NCBI GenBank assembly: GCA_947449945.1 | Contig: CANFTO010000005.1 | Span: 1 to 47,169, forward strand | Direction of reading: 5' to 3' | DNA: 47,169 bases | DNA from: Actinomycetota bacterium | GTDB taxonomy: Bacteria; Actinomycetota; Actinomycetes; S36-B12 | Part shown: positions 16,744 to 24,800 of the stretch, piece by piece | Layout of the letters: each line of letters begins with the position of its first letter | Position numbering within the stretch: the stretch's first letter is position 1 | The notes under the pieces: generated by a model | Database searches by the model: none | What the model saw: the letters and a program-made list of their open reading frames with translations, nothing else | What the model was told of the DNA's origin: nothing | Position numbers and translations under genes: made by a program

Positions 16744-16998
16744 TTATAGGCCGCCGCGAGCGCGCAGGCGAGCGTTACGACGCTTGAGTGCACGGCGCTC
16801 GTCTTCACTGAGGCCGCCCCATACGCCAGCATCCTGACCTGTTTCTAGCGCCCAACGCAGGCATTCATCTACGACGGAGCAACGACGGCACACAGCCTTC
16901 GCCTCATCTATCTGGGTCAATGCCGGTCCGGTATTACCGATCGGGAAGAAGAGCTCCGGATCTTCGTCACGGCAGGCAGACTCGTGTCGCCAGTCCAT
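16744..16998 (-). CDS. whiB1: WhiB1-type iron-sulfur transcription regulator
   Basis: WhiB-family protein of 84 residues, the same length as M. tuberculosis WhiB1. Its [4Fe-4S] ligands are Cys9, Cys37, Cys40 and Cys46, followed by the turn motif GVWGG and a basic C-terminus (KRRNARLRARGG). The N-terminus MDWRH and DEDPELFFP match the WhiB1/WblE group, a nitric-oxide-sensitive regulator that binds the housekeeping sigma factor. ATG 16998 is chosen; an in-frame TTG two codons upstream is less likely. It is convergent with pdtaS (9 bp apart) and has a CRP-like site upstream. Confidence 0.94.
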   Translation of the reverse strand: MDWRHESACRDEDPELFFPIGNTGPALTQIDEAKAVCRRCSVVDECLRWALETGQDAGVWGGLSEDERRALKRRNARLRARGGL

Positions 16999-17042
16999 GC
17001 TCAATCAACTCCATCGTAAAAGGCACCAGGGTCACCAGTGCT

Positions 17043-17058
17043 TGTGATTGCTTTCACG
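17043..17058. promoter_or_regulatory. CRP-family binding site upstream of whiB1
   Basis: TGTGA-TTGCTT-TCACG matches the CRP consensus TGTGA-N6-TCACA at 9 of 10 fixed positions. It is 45-60 bp upstream of the whiB1 start. If the -10 box is TACGAT (minus strand, 17018-17013), the site is centred near -45, next to the -35 region. In M. tuberculosis whiB1 is a known CRP target. Confidence 0.6.
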
Positions 17059-17075
17059 TACCCCGGCCATCAAAA

Positions 17076-17107
17076 GGGGGCGACCTAGGGGTCTCCTGGT
17101 CGTCCCC
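17076..17107 (-). terminator. Hairpin between the lipid kinase gene and whiB1
   Basis: A 10-bp stem with one G-T pair (17076-17085 with 17098-17107) extended by an inner AGG/CCT, followed on the minus strand by CCTTTTG. It probably ends transcription from the lipid kinase gene before whiB1, although it lies about 150 bp past that stop. The remaining 17108-17256 holds nothing that I recognise. Confidence 0.45.
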
Positions 17108-17256
17108 GGAGGAAGGCAGCCGGTGCCGTTCAGCAACTTGCGAAGTAAAGGGTTACATGTGAGGGGAGCAGGCGCAAGAGCCACGCCGAAATAATTCAAC
17201 ATTCAACCTGTCGCCTTGGTCACAAAATGGCATTTGCACTAAATGTCGGAATGCGA

Positions 17257-18177
17257 CTAGACAACGACCGTGAGCGCTGTGGGCTCAGAGCGAAAGATGA
17301 CCTCACTAATTTCGCCCAGGCCTTCACCATCAATTTGAAAGGCCATGGGCCTTGCACACGTCACGGTGAATTCAGTTTGGTCATGCCAGACAACGGCTGA
17401 GGCCAATGCGCTTGCCTTGCGTTGGGTGATCAATTTCTTCGTGTTCTGAAGTGCAGTCGACGCTTTTACCTTGCGCATGCCAAAGAGATCAACACCTGAA
17501 TTGAAATCCGCTTCGGGGCATAGGTGAATTGGCCAGTTGCCGAGGAAGGTCCAAGGTTTGGTGTTTTGCACGAGGGCGAAATACACCTGATCGAGCGTTT
17601 CGTGGTCATCGCGTATGACGGTGAGTTGCGGTATGCGTTCGCGTGAAGCTTTGAACATTGTCGATGCAGTGGTTGCGATGTAACGGGTGGGAGAGGCTTT
17701 GCGACCATGGCGACGCTTGCGTTCCATGGCGGCAATGACTTCAGCATCGAGACCAACTCCGGCGTTCACTGTGAACCATCGACCGTTTGCTTGACCTAGG
17801 CCAATCGTGCGCATGCGGCCTTGCTTAATACCTTCGAGAATGTGAGCACCAGCTTGCACGATGTCGTTCGGTAGGCCTAAGGCCCGAGCAAATACATTGG
17901 CACTTCCGCCGGGGATTACTGCCAATTGAGTGCGCGGATTAGCACCTTGGCTCAACATGCCGTTGACCACTTCATTCACAATTCCGTCACCACCGACGGT
18001 AATTACGACGTCGAGATCTTCAGTGACAGCACGAGCGCCGAGCTCAATTCCATGCCCACGATGGGTGGTGGTGATGACCTCGAGATCGAGCGCATCGGCA
18101 AATGCATGCATGACCAGATCGGTCATGCGTTGCGAGGCAGTCGTTGCCTGCGGATTCACAATGAATAACCCACGCAT
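17257..18177 (-). CDS. Diacylglycerol/lipid kinase family protein
   Basis: Cytosolic or membrane-associated kinase of 306 residues in the DagK/YegS/sphingosine kinase superfamily. The ATP-site loop VGGDGIVNEVVNG (G-G-D-G-x) and the PGGSANVFARALG motif are both present; VNAGVGLDAEVI also fits the family. It probably phosphorylates diacylglycerol or a related lipid; the exact substrate is not readable. ATG 18177 is supported by a TAGGGT -10 box 6 nt upstream, which predicts a leaderless mRNA. The gene is divergent from a small membrane-protein gene, with 54 bp between starts. Confidence 0.88.
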   Translation of the reverse strand: MRGLFIVNPQATTASQRMTDLVMHAFADALDLEVITTTHRGHGIELGARAVTEDLDVVITVGGDGIVNEVVNGMLSQGANPRTQLAVIPGGSANVFARALGLPNDIVQAGAHILEGIKQGRMRTIGLGQANGRWFTVNAGVGLDAEVIAAMERKRRHGRKASPTRYIATTASTMFKASRERIPQLTVIRDDHETLDQVYFALVQNTKPWTFLGNWPIHLCPEADFNSGVDLFGMRKVKASTALQNTKKLITQRKASALASAVVWHDQTEFTVTCARPMAFQIDGEGLGEISEVIFRSEPTALTVVV

Positions 18178-18183
18178 CCTTGA

Positions 18184-18189
18184 ACCCTA
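18184..18189 (-). promoter_or_regulatory. -10 box of the lipid kinase gene (leaderless)
   Basis: TAGGGT on the minus strand, ending 6 nt before ATG 18177. Confidence 0.45.
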
Positions 18190-18219
18190 GCGAAATGCCC
18201 ACGTGGTGGATTACTTCCG

Positions 18220-18225
18220 TAGAGT
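18220..18225 (+). promoter_or_regulatory. -10 box of the 18232 gene (leaderless)
   Basis: TAGAGT ends 6 nt before GTG 18232 and supports that start. It is about 30 bp from the divergent -10 box of the lipid kinase gene, so the two promoters share the intergenic region. Confidence 0.45.
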
Positions 18226-18231
18226 TCTCCC

Positions 18232-18657
18232 GTGACCACACCTCGCCCGTATCTACTCCTCGCGTTGATCGCAGCACTTGAAGGCATCGCGCTGTTGGTC
18301 AATGGCGCAATAGCGGTATTCAGCGCACTAACCGGTGGATCCCATGGATCCCAAGGCGCTGACTCGTCCGCGATCATGATTGAGATCGTCATCTTCACGG
18401 TGTTTGGTGTTGGCCTGCTGATTGTGGCCAAGGGTTGGTTCACGATGAAGCGTTGGGCCCGTTCGCCATTCATCCTGGCTCAGTTAATTGGGCTTTTTGG
18501 CGGCGGCAGCATGGTGTTCGACAGTTCAGCTTCCTCAAAGATTCCTGGCCTCCTACTCGCTGTTCCCGCATTGGTTGGCTTGGTGCTTACCTTTAGCCCG
18601 GCGATGGTGCGAGCAACTGCAGCCGAGTACAAGCGCCCGGGATCAGATATCTCGTAA
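18232..18657 (+). CDS. Hypothetical four-helix membrane protein
   Basis: I do not recognise a named family. The 141-residue product begins TPRPYLLLALIAALEGIALL and has four hydrophobic segments (about residues 7-34, 47-68, 78-95 and 99-121), so it is an inner-membrane protein with short loops. The arrangement resembles small uncharacterised actinobacterial integral membrane proteins. A leaderless -10 box (TAGAGT) 6 nt before the GTG supports the start. The last 15 bp overlap the end of the convergent sigma-factor gene. Confidence 0.72.
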   Translation: MTTPRPYLLLALIAALEGIALLVNGAIAVFSALTGGSHGSQGADSSAIMIEIVIFTVFGVGLLIVAKGWFTMKRWARSPFILAQLIGLFGGGSMVFDSSASSKIPGLLLAVPALVGLVLTFSPAMVRATAAEYKRPGSDIS

Positions 18658-19308
18658 CAGCGGACGCAGTTCGCGTAAGGCACGCGCAAGTATTCGCGAA
18701 ACCTGCATTTGTGAGATACCCAGTTCGTGAGCAATTTCAGTTTGAGATTTATTCGCAAAAAAACGTAACTTGACTGCCTGTTGATCCACGATGGGCAAAG
18801 TGCCAAGTGCCTGTTGTATTGCTTGGCTGTTTTCAAAATCATCGATGGATGTGTCCAACGATGCAAGATTTGCAAGAGGGCTGTTGTCTTCACTAGCACT
18901 CACCGTTGTTCGAGCAATATTAGCTTCCATGGCATGAAGAACGTCATCTTCTTGGATGTTCAAATGCGCAGCGATAGCCGGAATCGTAGGAGCGCAGCCA
19001 CCTTGTTGAGTGAGTTCATCGACGGCTTTGGAAACTTGGCTTGCAATTTCTTGAAGTTTACCGGGGATTCGCACACTGGAACTTTTATCGCGTAAGTAGT
19101 GCTGCATTGATCCGCGAATGGAAGGTACGGCATACGTACTCAACCCTGTACCTGCATGGGGATCGAAATGATCAACCGCGTAGATCAAACCTTCAAGACC
19201 AGCCTGAACAAGGTCTTCGTAATCGCTATGGGATTGATATCGACGGGCAACGTGATACACAAGTCCTACATGATCAGCAATGGTTTGGTCCCGCTCTGGG
19301 GTACTCAC
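18643..19308 (-). CDS. SigF/SigB-family alternative sigma factor
   Basis: Group 3 sigma factor of 221 residues. Region 2 includes DYEDLVQAGLEGLIYAVDHF and GLSTYAVPSIRGSMQHYLRD; region 3 includes APTIPAIAAHL; region 4 ends with KSQTEIAHELGISQMQVSRI and a basic tail. This is the general-stress/sporulation type controlled by partner switching. The RsbW-like gene 34 bp upstream on the same strand is its probable antagonist. GTG 19308 is the start used. The sigF and sigB names are used interchangeably in the family, so no symbol is given. Confidence 0.88.
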   Translation of the reverse strand: MSTPERDQTIADHVGLVYHVARRYQSHSDYEDLVQAGLEGLIYAVDHFDPHAGTGLSTYAVPSIRGSMQHYLRDKSSSVRIPGKLQEIASQVSKAVDELTQQGGCAPTIPAIAAHLNIQEDDVLHAMEANIARTTVSASEDNSPLANLASLDTSIDDFENSQAIQQALGTLPIVDQQAVKLRFFANKSQTEIAHELGISQMQVSRILARALRELRPLLRDI

Positions 19309-19342
19309 GAATGCTTCGCTCTACGTACGGAAAACGTTCGAT

Positions 19343-19717
19343 CTACGCAGCGGCGTTCTGAGGCTCTTCAACCCGGGCGATAACCGAAAGTACGCCATCT
19401 ACATTGGTGGTGTGCACTTCGTCGGCTAAGGCTGATAGCACTGTCCAACTAAAGGTGTCCGTTGGCAGCAGATCCTTAAGGTCGGTTCGACTTTGCACCA
19501 TGAATTCCATGGCGCCGATTTCTTCAACAAAGGTACAGACAACTTCTGCGTTGTCTGGAGCATTACTCACCACTTGGTTAAAGGCTTCGTCAATTGCCAA
19601 GCGCGCATCTTCAACACGGTCATATGTGAGTTCACAGCGAGCTGCAATGGTGGCAGCAAGATTGCGGGCGATAGATGCATATGCCGGCTGAGCTGGCAGG
19701 TGAAGAGCAATGCTCAT
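19343..19717 (-). CDS. RsbW-like anti-sigma factor (HATPase_c_2)
   Basis: Protein of 124 residues related to RsbW/SpoIIAB serine kinases that bind SigF/SigB sigma factors. The N box is visible as LAIDEAFNQVVSNA, and the C-terminal block TDTFSWTVLSALADEV is characteristic of actinobacterial RsbW/UsfX. A canonical DxGxG (G1) motif is not visible, so kinase activity is doubtful while sigma binding may remain (inference). GGGGGAT precedes the ATG. No anti-anti-sigma (STAS) gene is near, so the activating partner is encoded elsewhere. Confidence 0.82.
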   Translation of the reverse strand: MSIALHLPAQPAYASIARNLAATIAARCELTYDRVEDARLAIDEAFNQVVSNAPDNAEVVCTFVEEIGAMEFMVQSRTDLKDLLPTDTFSWTVLSALADEVHTTNVDGVLSVIARVEEPQNAAA

Positions 19718-19800
19718 GATGATCCCCCGATCTTTGGTGACTCAACAGTAAGCAGCAGATTTCTGATGTCTTTGGATTGTTGGGGGAGTGTCGCAAAAGA

Positions 19801-19834
19801 AAAGGCCCGCGGTGCTTTCGCACCACGGGCCTTT
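19801..19834 (-). terminator. sodN terminator
   Basis: 14-base arms (19801-19814 and 19821-19834; AAAGGCCCG paired with CGGGCCTTT, then C-A mismatch and GGTG/CACC) around a CTTTCG loop. On the minus strand it is followed by TCTTTTG. It lies 15 bp past the sodN stop. Confidence 0.8.
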
Positions 19835-19848
19835 GAGTTCAGTGAAAC

Positions 19849-20244
19849 TTATGCAGCTTTGGTTTCCCAGAAGATCGCTGCAATTTCGTCGATCTTGGCA
19901 AGGAGCTGGTCAGCCACTGCTACATCAACAGTGCCCTTGGTGCCACCGGCACCAGCAAGCTTGGTGGCCTGATTGAACAGGTCATTGAGCTGTGGGTACT
20001 TCTCGAAGTGAGGAGCCTTGAAGTAGTCAGTCCAGAGCACCCAGAGGTGTTCCTTGACCATGGTTGAGCGGGTTTCCTTGATTGCAACAGCGCGAGCCTT
20101 GAAATCAGGGTCATCTGAACCGTGGTACTTCTGCATGCAAGCCTTGACAGACTCAGCTTCCAGGCGTGCCTGAGCTGGGTCGTAGATGCCACAAGGCAAA
20201 TCGCAGTGTGCATAAGCCACGAGACGTGGTGAGAACAAACGCAT
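19849..20244 (-). CDS. sodN: Nickel superoxide dismutase precursor
   Basis: Ni-dependent superoxide dismutase, 131 residues as precursor. After a 12-residue leader (MRLFSPRLVAYA) comes the nickel hook HCDLPCG: once cleaved, His1, Cys2 and Cys6 bind nickel. The four-helix body (ESVKACMQKYHG, KEHLWVLWTDYFK) matches the family. ATG 20244 is chosen because AAAGGGA lies about 5 nt upstream and the leader then has the normal short length. A TAGGCT -10 box is at 20273-20278. The maturation protease gene sodX is divergent, 70 bp away. Confidence 0.95.
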   Translation of the reverse strand: MRLFSPRLVAYAHCDLPCGIYDPAQARLEAESVKACMQKYHGSDDPDFKARAVAIKETRSTMVKEHLWVLWTDYFKAPHFEKYPQLNDLFNQATKLAGAGGTKGTVDVAVADQLLAKIDEIAAIFWETKAA

Positions 20245-20272
20245 GTGATCCCTTTCGTTGGAGATTGAGCCA

Positions 20273-20278
20273 AGCCTA
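20273..20278 (-). promoter_or_regulatory. -10 box of sodN
   Basis: TAGGCT on the minus strand. It predicts a leader of about 22 nt containing the ribosome site AAAGGGA. I did not find a clear Nur operator nearby. Confidence 0.4.
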
Positions 20279-20314
20279 GCCCGTGGGGCGACAACCATAC
20301 GCAAGGATGCAGGT

Positions 20315-20620
20315 ATGGCTACGTTGACTGAAATCCGGATCGTCGGACCGTCTATGGAGCCCACATTACGCAACAACGAACGCTGGCTGGCTGCCGTTGG
20401 TGGCAAGGTGCGGCCAGGGCACGTGGTTGCCTTTCAAGAGCCTGGTCGGCCAGGATTAATCGCCACTAAAAGAATCAGTCATGCCACCCCGGATGGCTGG
20501 TGGGTGGTAGCCGATAACCCAGTGGGAGCTGTGGACAGCGAACGATTTGGTGCAGTTCCCTTTGATGCTGTCGTGGCTCGATTGCTGTTTCGGGTGCGTC
20601 CGTTGTTCCGTAGGTCATAG
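20315..20620 (+). CDS. sodX: Ni-SOD maturation protease, S26 signal-peptidase type
   Basis: Small S26-family peptidase of 101 residues that removes the SodN leader to expose the nickel-binding His1. The catalytic serine is Ser13 in GPSMEPTL and the general base is Lys52 in ATKRI. There is no N-terminal membrane anchor, unlike LepB, so it acts in the cytosol on the SodN precursor. ATG 20315 is preferred since AAGGA lies about 8 nt upstream and the family starts here. Its divergent position next to sodN is the standard arrangement. Confidence 0.9.
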   Translation: MATLTEIRIVGPSMEPTLRNNERWLAAVGGKVRPGHVVAFQEPGRPGLIATKRISHATPDGWWVVADNPVGAVDSERFGAVPFDAVVARLLFRVRPLFRRS

Positions 20621-20652
20621 TCGTAACCCGCGTATCGGGGGTGTGATCTCGC

Positions 20653-20658
20653 TACGCT
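20653..20658 (+). promoter_or_regulatory. -10 box of the MDR gene (leaderless)
   Basis: TACGCT ends 6 nt before ATG 20665, the same hexamer and spacing as before argS. Confidence 0.45.
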
Positions 20659-20664
20659 GGCACG

Positions 20665-21633
20665 ATGTTCGCTGTCTATGCATCCGGCATTAATGCCGAC
20701 GAGCCCCTGTCAGTTCTCTCCATCGGGGAGATTGATCCACTGCCAACACCCGAAGACTGGGTAACGGTCAATGTGAAGGCCGTCAGCCTCAATCACCATG
20801 ACTTGTGGGCATTGAAGGGTCAGGCCCTCAGTGCTGATCAGGCACCGATGATCCTGGGCACAGACGCCTCCGGCGTGACTGAAGATGGTCGTGAGGTCAT
20901 CGTGCACGGAGTCATTGGTGATCCAGCCAAGGGTCGAGGAGACGAGACTTTGGACCCCAAGCGCTCGCTACTCAGCGAGGTTTACTCCGGAGCCATGGCA
21001 GCCCAGGTGCGTGTGCCAGCTCGCAACCTGATCGATAAACCAGCAGAACTTTCGTTTGAAGAAGCCGCTTGTTTGCCAACAGCTTGGCTCACCGCTTATC
21101 GCATGCTCGTTACCAAGTCAGGGGCTCAATCAGGTGACCTTGTGTTAATTCAAGGTGCTGCAGGTGGCGTCGCCTCGGCAGCAATTGTGTTGGCAAAGGC
21201 CTTGGGTATGCGCGTGTGGGCAACCTCGCGTGACGAAGCCAAGCGCACATGGGCAAAAGAGCTTGGGGCTGATGAAGTCTACGAAACAGGAGCTCGTCTT
21301 CCTGAAAAAGTTGATGCGGTTATTGACTCCGTTGGTGAAGCCACTTGGTCACATTCGCTCCGTGCACTACGCCCAGGCGGCACCATCGTTACCTGTGGCG
21401 CAACCTCAGGTGGTGCCGCAAACGCCGATCTCAATCGAGTGTTTTTCCTCCAGCTGAAAGTTGAAGGATCGACAATGGGAACAGCCGAAGAGCTGCGCGG
21501 GCTGGTTGCACTGTTAATTCGTTCCGGTGCTCGCCCCGCGATTGATCGGATACTCCCGCTTGCAAGTGCGCCAGAGGCCTTTGCTGCAATGAATAGGGGC
21601 GAACTGCGCGGCAAGATTGTGATGACGCTCTAG
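20665..21633 (+). CDS. Zinc-independent MDR oxidoreductase (quinone reductase-like)
   Basis: Medium-chain dehydrogenase/reductase of 322 residues, probably NADPH-dependent. An N-terminal GroES-like domain (SLNHHDLWALKG, LGTDASGVV-like) is followed by a Rossmann fold with QGAAGGVASAAIVLAKALG and the A-T-S-R-D strand end. The zinc-ligand cysteines of alcohol dehydrogenases are not evident, which points to the quinone reductase/zeta-crystallin group. The substrate is unknown. It starts 44 bp after sodX and has its own -10 box. Confidence 0.85.
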   Translation: MFAVYASGINADEPLSVLSIGEIDPLPTPEDWVTVNVKAVSLNHHDLWALKGQALSADQAPMILGTDASGVTEDGREVIVHGVIGDPAKGRGDETLDPKRSLLSEVYSGAMAAQVRVPARNLIDKPAELSFEEAACLPTAWLTAYRMLVTKSGAQSGDLVLIQGAAGGVASAAIVLAKALGMRVWATSRDEAKRTWAKELGADEVYETGARLPEKVDAVIDSVGEATWSHSLRALRPGGTIVTCGATSGGAANADLNRVFFLQLKVEGSTMGTAEELRGLVALLIRSGARPAIDRILPLASAPEAFAAMNRGELRGKIVMTL

Positions 21634-21813
21634 CTATTCATCTTCCTCATCATCGAGGCGTGCTAGCCATGTGGCTAGTCGCTCGATGGGAGTTTCAAAC
21701 TCTGGATTGAGATCGACGAATTCGCGCATGCGTTCACCGAGCCACTCAATGCTCACCTGTTCTTCACCGCGGCGTCGTTCGAGTTCCTCGATACCTCGGT
21801 CAGTGAAATACAT
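21634..21813 (-). CDS. Small acidic protein, DUF6104-like
   Basis: Protein of 59 residues: MYFTDRGIEELERRRGEEQ followed by an acidic helical part ending WLARLDDEEDE. It resembles the actinobacterial DUF6104 family as I recall it; function unknown. The ATG lies 2 bp after the kgd stop on the same strand, so it is almost surely co-transcribed and perhaps coupled with kgd. Its stop abuts the stop of the convergent MDR gene. A longer open frame that begins inside kgd is rejected because the family starts at MYFTDRG. A role with 2-oxoglutarate dehydrogenase is only inferred from position. Confidence 0.8.
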   Translation of the reverse strand: MYFTDRGIEELERRRGEEQVSIEWLGERMREFVDLNPEFETPIERLATWLARLDDEEDE

Positions 21814-21815
21814 GG

Positions 21816-24800
21816 CTAGCCCCGCGGCGCAAAGGCCTGCTCGACCAATGCGTGCTGCTCTTCCTCGTGACGCGCATGCACACCAACTGCAGGTGACGAC
21901 GAAGACGGACGAGTAACACCGGTGATTGGACGATTGAGAATCGCAGGCAAGTTCATCGCCATGAAGCTCCAAGCGCCTTGGTTTGCTGGCTCTTCTTGGA
22001 CCCAGCGCACCTCTGCATTGTCCATACCTTGCAAGGCAAGAGGCAAAGTCTTGTGAGGGATCGGATAGAGACGTTCCACGCGAATAATTGCGACATCGTT
22101 TGTGCCGGTCTTTTCGCGATGAGCAAGTAAGTCGTAGTAGACCTTTCCGCTGCACAGCAACACAGTCTTCACCTGTGCTGGGTTCACACTTGGATCACCA
22201 ATGACGGCTCTGAAAGTGCCCGATGTGAAATCTGCCTTCTTCGAGGCTGCAGCCTTATTGCGAAGGAGAGACTTCGGCGTGAAGATGACCAATGGTCGAG
22301 TGAGCTTGCCGTAGACCTTCCATCGCAGGAGGTGGAAGTACGAAGCAGGCGTTGATGGGTAGGCAACCGTCATGTTGTCTTGAGCGCACAACTGCAAGAA
22401 GCGTTCGATCCGAGCAGATGAGTGATCAGGGCCTTGGCCTTCAAAACCATGAGGCAAGAGCAAGGTCACAGCAGAGCGCTGGCCCCACTTTTGTTCACCC
22501 GATGAGATGTATTCATCAACGATGGTTTGTGCACCGTTAGCGAAGTCGCCAAATTGTGCTTCCCACATCACCAATGCATCTGGGCGTGCAACTGAGTAGC
22601 CGTATTCAAAGCCCATAGCTGCGTATTCGCTCAAAAGTGAGTCATAGATCGAAAGCTTTGCACCATCGCGGTAGCACTGCTTCAACGGCTTGTACTGCCA
22701 GCCGGTGTTGCTGTCGACGATCACGCCGTGGCGGTGACCGAAAGTGCCTCGGCGTGAGTCTTGACCAGCAAGGCGAATGGTGCGGCCTTCGAGAAGCAAG
22801 GATCCAAAGGCAAGTGCTTCACCCATGCCCCAGTCGATTTCGTCGGCAGCAACCATTTGCGCACGGCGTTCGAGCTGTGGCTGCAAGCGAGGGTGCACGG
22901 CAAAGCCTTCTGGCATATGCAACTGCGACGCAATGATGGTGTCGATTTGATCTTGTGTGATCGAAGTATCAACTTCGTACGCAGGAGTTTGACGAGTCAG
23001 CTCGCGACTTCCGCGCTCAACAATGTCTTGAGCAACGTCACTGAAGGCTTGTTCAGGATCAATCTTTGTTTCTTGGAAGATGCGCTCGAGCTGACCTTGG
23101 AAATGCTTCAAAGCTTCATCGGCTTCTTCCATCGTGATGTCGCCCCGACCAATGAGCGCCTCGGTGTAGTGCTTACGCACTGAGCGCTTGTTGTCGATGA
23201 TTTTGTACATGAGTGGCTGGGTGAGCGATGGATCGTCACCCTCATTGTGACCGCGGCGGCGGTAGCACACCATGTCAATCACGACGTCCTTGTGGAACTT
23301 CATGCGGAATGCGAAAGCAAGTTGTGCGACGCGCACAACAGCCTCAGGGTCATCTCCATTCACGTGGAAGATTGGAGCCTGAATCGTGCGGGCAACGTCA
23401 GTTGAATAGGTTGACGAACGGCTATAGCGAGGACTCGTAGTGAAACCAACCTGGTTGTTCACCACGATGTGAATGGTTCCTTCAGTGCGGTAACCCTGAA
23501 TCTGTGACATCTGCAAGGTTTCTAGCACCACGCCTTGTCCAGCGAACGCAGCATCACCGTGCATGAGGATTGGAAGCAAACGATCGCGTTGATCCTTAGG
23601 TAGAAGATCTTGCTTCGCGCGAACGATGCCTTCGAGTACTGGGTCAACGGCTTCAAGGTGAGATGGGTTTGCGGCTAGGTACACACCGGTAGTTGCGCCA
23701 TTTGGTGCAGTGAAGGTTCCAGATGTTCCCAAGTGGTACTTCACGTCGCCTGAGCCTTGAACCATTTCAGGGCCGAAGTCGCCTTCGAATTCACGGAAGA
23801 TTTGTGCGTATGACTTCCCAGCAATATTTGTGAGCACGTTCAAGCGGCCACGGTGTGGCATGCCAATTGCAACTTCTTGCAATTGGGCATCTGCGGCATC
23901 GATCATGATTGCGTCAACGAGTGGGATCAGTGAGTCGCCACCTTCAAGGCTGAATCGCTTTTGTCCCACGAACTTTGTTTGCAGGAATGATTCAAGGGCT
24001 TCTGCTTCATTGAGCTTGCGCAGGATGCGTAATTGTTCTTCGCGCTCTGGACGAACAAATGGTGCTTCAACTTGATCCTGAATCCACTTGCGTTGTTCTG
24101 GATCTTGAATGTGCATGTATTCGATGCCGATCGTGCGGCAATAAGAGTCGCGCAACACCTTCAAAATGTCACGGAACTTCATCAACTGCTCGCCACCAAA
24201 ACCGCCGGTAGGGAAAACGCGATCCAAATCCCACAAGGTGAGGCTGTGCGCCATTGTGTCGAGGTCTGGATGTGCTGGCTGGTGTGCTTCAAGTGGATCA
24301 ACGTCTGCAAGCAGGTGTCCACTGACTCGGTAAGCATTAATGATTTCTTGAACTCGCGTTGCCTTGCTCAGATCAGTCTCGTGGCTTGCTGAGATGTCTT
24401 TCGCCCAACGAATTGGTTCATAAGGAATGCGCAGGGAGCGGAAGATGTCATCGTAGAAGCCATCTTTACCCAGCAGTAACTGATGGATGCGGCGTAGGAA
24501 TTCACCTGATTGTGCACCCTGAATGATGCGGTGGTCATAGGTAGAGGTGAGTGTCAGGATGCGTGAAACGGCATTGCGCGCAATCGATTCCGCCGATGCG
24601 CCTTCCCATTCAGCTGGGTAATCAAGTGAGCCGACACCGATAATGCAGCCCTGCCCAGTCATCAGGCGAGGTACCGACATGTTTGTGCCAAGGCCACCTG
24701 GGTTGGTGAGTGACATCGTGGTGCCGGCAAAGTCATCAACGGTCAGTTTGTTATTGCGAGCCTTGCGAACGGTGTCCTCATAAGCAGCATGGAATTGAGC

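Noticed and set aside
20245-20314. Nur (nickel) operator in the sodN/sodX gap
   Set aside because: I looked for a TTGC-type inverted repeat and saw none clear enough to claim.
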